From Cryobacterium sp. (lineage in GTDB: Bacteria; Actinomycetota; Actinomycetes; Actinomycetales; Microbacteriaceae), in assembly GCA_019638935.1 (NCBI GenBank), contig JAHBSW010000008.1, forward strand, positions 1-64,000: DNA of 64,000 nucleotides. Direction: 5' to 3'. How positions within the stretch are numbered: the stretch's first letter is position 1; each line of letters begins with the position of its first letter. Both the position numbers and the translations under genes were made by a program. Positions 61,961 through 64,000 of this stretch are shown here, in pieces. A model generated the notes under the pieces. The model was not told where the DNA came from. It saw only the letters and a program-made list of their open reading frames with translations, and ran no database searches.

Positions 61961-62413
61961 ATGGCCAGCGCCGACAACGACGGAGCTTTCTCGGAGCAGG
62001 AGCGCCTCTCGATCAGGGAGCGCGCCAAGGAGCTCAAGACCGAGGCGAAGCGCTCCAAAGCCGCCGATAAGGCCGCCGCCGACCTGAAGGACCAACTGAC
62101 GAAGATCGCGAGCATGCCCGACGGGGACCGCCAGATGGCGGAGCGGCTGCATGAGATCGTCACACGGGTCGCACCCGAGTTGAGTCCGAAGCTGTACTAC
62201 GGTCAGCCCGGGTACTCGCGGGACGGCAAGGTGCTCGTCTTCTTTCGCAGCGGGCAGATGGACAAGGAGCGCTACTCGACCCTCGGGTTCAGTCAGCAGG
62301 CGCAGCTGGACAGCGCCGACGGCTTCTGGCCGAGCGCCTACGCGCTCACGGAACCCACCGCGACGGCGTGGAAGCAGGTCGAGGAGCTTGTGAAGGCCGC
62401 CACCACGAACTAG
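61961..62413 (+). CDS. DUF1801-domain protein
   Basis: Protein of 150 residues. A charged helix (ERAKELKTEAKRSKAADKAA) is followed by the DUF1801 core: PKLYYGQPGYSRDGKVLVFF and MDKERYSTLGFSQQAQLD. Members are sometimes called iron-chaperone-like, but the role is unproven. GGAGGAG is 8 nt before ATG 61961. Its stop overlaps the end of the convergent CGNR gene. Confidence 0.85.
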   Translation: MASADNDGAFSEQERLSIRERAKELKTEAKRSKAADKAAADLKDQLTKIASMPDGDRQMAERLHEIVTRVAPELSPKLYYGQPGYSRDGKVLVFFRSGQMDKERYSTLGFSQQAQLDSADGFWPSAYALTEPTATAWKQVEELVKAATTN

Positions 62414-62961
62414 TTCTGCGCGACCCGAGCCCGGTGCTCGATCATGTTGACGCGGTTGCTGCAGCGCACACTGCAGAACCGTTTCGAGCCGTTGCGGGAC
62501 AGGTCGACGAAGACTCCCGTGCAGTCCTCCGCCGCGCACGATCGAAGCCGTTCCCACTCGTTCGAGCGGATCACGTCGAGCAGGCCCATTGCGACCTCGA
62601 CCCTGATGCGCTCGGCGAGCGGGGCCGACAGGGCGACGGCGTGAACGTGCCAGTCGAGTCCGTCGTGGCGCACGAGAAACGGCATCGCCGAGGCGTCGCT
62701 GAGCAGTCGGTTCACATGCGGCACCGCGTCGTCACGCCGCAGCTCCCACAGGTCGTGAATCTGGCTGCGGGTCTCGACGACCTCGGCGAGTTCGGCGTCG
62801 TCGCGATCGAACCGTCCCCGGTAGCCCTGCTGGTCGAGAAACTCGGTCAACTGGCGGGGTGATGCCAGCTCGTCGTCACCGCTCCGGGAGGCACCCGGAT
62901 GCGTGTTGGCGAGCGCGGCGGCGAAAACCAGCGAGTCGATCGTGTCAGGGGCAAAAAGCAA
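62410..62961 (-). CDS. CGNR zinc-finger (ABATE) family protein
   Basis: Protein of 183 residues, probably a transcriptional regulator. The N-terminal ABATE domain has DSLVFAAALANTHPG; the C-terminal zinc finger has CAAEDCTGVFVDLSRNGSKR then FCSVRCSNRVNMI. The start is TTG 62961, decided by the strong AAGGAG 7 nt upstream. That ribosome site overlaps the -35 box of the divergent DMT gene, so the two genes share a control region. Confidence 0.88.
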   Translation of the reverse strand: MLFAPDTIDSLVFAAALANTHPGASRSGDDELASPRQLTEFLDQQGYRGRFDRDDAELAEVVETRSQIHDLWELRRDDAVPHVNRLLSDASAMPFLVRHDGLDWHVHAVALSAPLAERIRVEVAMGLLDVIRSNEWERLRSCAAEDCTGVFVDLSRNGSKRFCSVRCSNRVNMIEHRARVAQN

Positions 62962-62962
62962 T

Positions 62963-62991
62963 TTGACTCCTTACGAGCTCGACTCTAGTGT
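62963..62991 (+). promoter_or_regulatory. promoter of the DMT exporter gene
   Basis: TTGACT-17-TAGTGT. The -35 lies directly on the leader of the divergent CGNR gene. The transcript would have a leader of about 50 nt with a small hairpin GGGGCGAAGCCCC (63014-63026). Confidence 0.6.
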
Positions 62992-63044
62992 TGTGAGCCA
63001 CCGCAGTCAACACGGGGCGAAGCCCCTCTTCTCTAAGGCATCCC

Positions 63045-63992
63045 ATGCGCCGCTCATCCACCGTCACCGGTCTGGCCATCGCGGTCACCGCGGCGCTCGC
63101 CTTCGGCATGTCCGGACCTTTCGTCAAGCCCCTGCTCGAGGCAGGCTGGTCGCCTGCTGCAGCCGTCACCGTGCGTTCACTCGTCGGCGGGCTCGTGCTG
63201 TTGCCCTTCGCCCTCACCCTGCTCCGCGGGCGCTGGCACCTGCTCTGGCGCGCCCGCAAAAGGATCCTGCTGATCGGACTCATCGGCTCCGCCGCGACCC
63301 AGCTCGCCTACTTCGCCTCGATCGAGCGGATCCCGGTGAGCACGGGCATCCTGATCGAGTTCATGGCGCCATTGTTGCTCGTGGGCTACGTCTGGTTCCG
63401 CACCCGTAGGACCCCGGGTGCCGTCGTGCTCTTCGGCTCGGTGTTCGCGATCATCGGACTCTTCCTCGTCGTCTCGCCCGGTGGCGGGGGAGCGCTCGAC
63501 CCGGTAGGCATCGCCTTCGCCGCTGCCGCCGCCGTCGGCTGCGCCGTGTACTTCGTCGCCGCGGCCGACGGCGACGAAGACCTGCCACCCGTCGCTGTCG
63601 CATCGGTGAGCCTGCTCATCGGCGGGGCCGCGCTCGCACTCGTCAGCCTCACGGGCCTCGTGCCCTTCGCGGTCACCTTCGGCACCGTCGAGCTCTTCGG
63701 CGCGGCCACACCGTGGTGGGTGCCCATCGGGATCGTCGCCATCATCGCGACCGGGTTCTCCTACGCGGTCAGCATCACCGCGAGCCAGATGCTCGGTGCC
63801 CGGCTCGCCTCCTTCGCGGGCCTGCTTGAAGTGGTCGCCTCGACCGTCTACGCGTGGCTGCTGCTGGGTGAGCGGATGACACTGCTGCAGATTCTCGGTG
63901 GCGCCCTCATCCTGCTCGGCATCGGATTCGTGCGATCCGAGAGGATCGTCGAAGAACCGTCGGCTCAGCCCGTCGCGGTCGAGCGAGTCTAG
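63045..63992 (+). CDS. EamA/DMT-superfamily transporter
   Basis: Ten-helix transporter of 315 residues with two EamA repeats: TGLAIAVTAALAFGMSGPFV at the start, and the second around VGIAFAAAAAVGCAVYFVAA. LGERMTLLQILGGALILLGI is the family's final helix pair. Divergent from the CGNR gene, which may regulate it. Substrate unknown. The gene is complete within the window. Confidence 0.9.
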   Translation: MRRSSTVTGLAIAVTAALAFGMSGPFVKPLLEAGWSPAAAVTVRSLVGGLVLLPFALTLLRGRWHLLWRARKRILLIGLIGSAATQLAYFASIERIPVSTGILIEFMAPLLLVGYVWFRTRRTPGAVVLFGSVFAIIGLFLVVSPGGGGALDPVGIAFAAAAAVGCAVYFVAAADGDEDLPPVAVASVSLLIGGAALALVSLTGLVPFAVTFGTVELFGAATPWWVPIGIVAIIATGFSYAVSITASQMLGARLASFAGLLEVVASTVYAWLLLGERMTLLQILGGALILLGIGFVRSERIVEEPSAQPVAVERV

Positions 63993-64000
63993 AGATCCGG

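Overview
The window is a chromosome segment from a high-GC Gram-positive bacterium, most likely a member of the Microbacteriaceae (Actinobacteria). The evidence is a complete 16S-23S-5S rRNA operon of actinobacterial type, strongly GC-biased codons, a gluABCD uptake operon, the parA-scpA-scpB-rluB-tyrA-cmk-der gene order, and many genes with a TANNNT -10 box 6-8 nt before the start codon, which implies leaderless mRNAs. Genus and species cannot be fixed from the sequence alone.

Layout. 1-2.7 kb: end of a response regulator, its histidine kinase and a TAXI-type binding lipoprotein with no TRAP permease. 2.9-6.2 kb: gluABCD polar amino-acid ABC transporter. 6.2-9.8 kb: pheS-pheT, with a palindromic element read through in frame inside pheT. 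10.5-17.6 kb: arginine pathway argCJBDF and argH, with a small iron-permease-family gene where argG/argR might be expected. 17.7-21.4 kb: DNA glycosylase, VOC protein, a SatD-family/membrane-protein pair behind an evenly phased operator array, and tyrS. 21.4-27.9 kb: intergenic repeats and the rRNA operon with three candidate promoters. 28-33.8 kb: TPR-like protein, HAD phosphatase, a 49-residue protein, tlyA, NAD kinase, recN. 34-44 kb: pyrG, NUDIX hydrolase, xerD, parA, scpAB, rluB, tyrA, cmk, der. 44.1-46.5 kb: small accessory genes on the minus strand. 46.56 kb: tRNA-Pro(GGG), which begins an AT-richer mobile island (46.6-52.2 kb) holding a partial duplication of the tRNA end, a MITE-like element, decayed genes, unfamiliar intact ORFs, a short tmRNA-like tRNA domain and a serine-recombinase pseudogene. 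52.26-64 kb: ordinary high-GC accessory genes (VOC-DUF4260 fusion, DUF1697, amine oxidase, LysR, two DMT exporters, hydrolases, APH-like kinase, MgtE, DUF1801, CGNR regulator).

Three things tie the window together. First, about 19 copies of a GGTYGAGTAG...CGTATCGARACC hairpin repeat lie between genes, and several supply the stop codon of the upstream gene. Second, a rarer two-hairpin palindrome (loop TTTC) occurs in pheT and twice before the rRNA operon. Third, many genes overlap by 4-17 nt (GTGA/ATGA junctions), so most blocks are translationally coupled operons. The strongest candidates for something undescribed are the in-frame pheT palindrome, the 71-nt tmRNA-like element at 51.2 kb, and the satD operator array.
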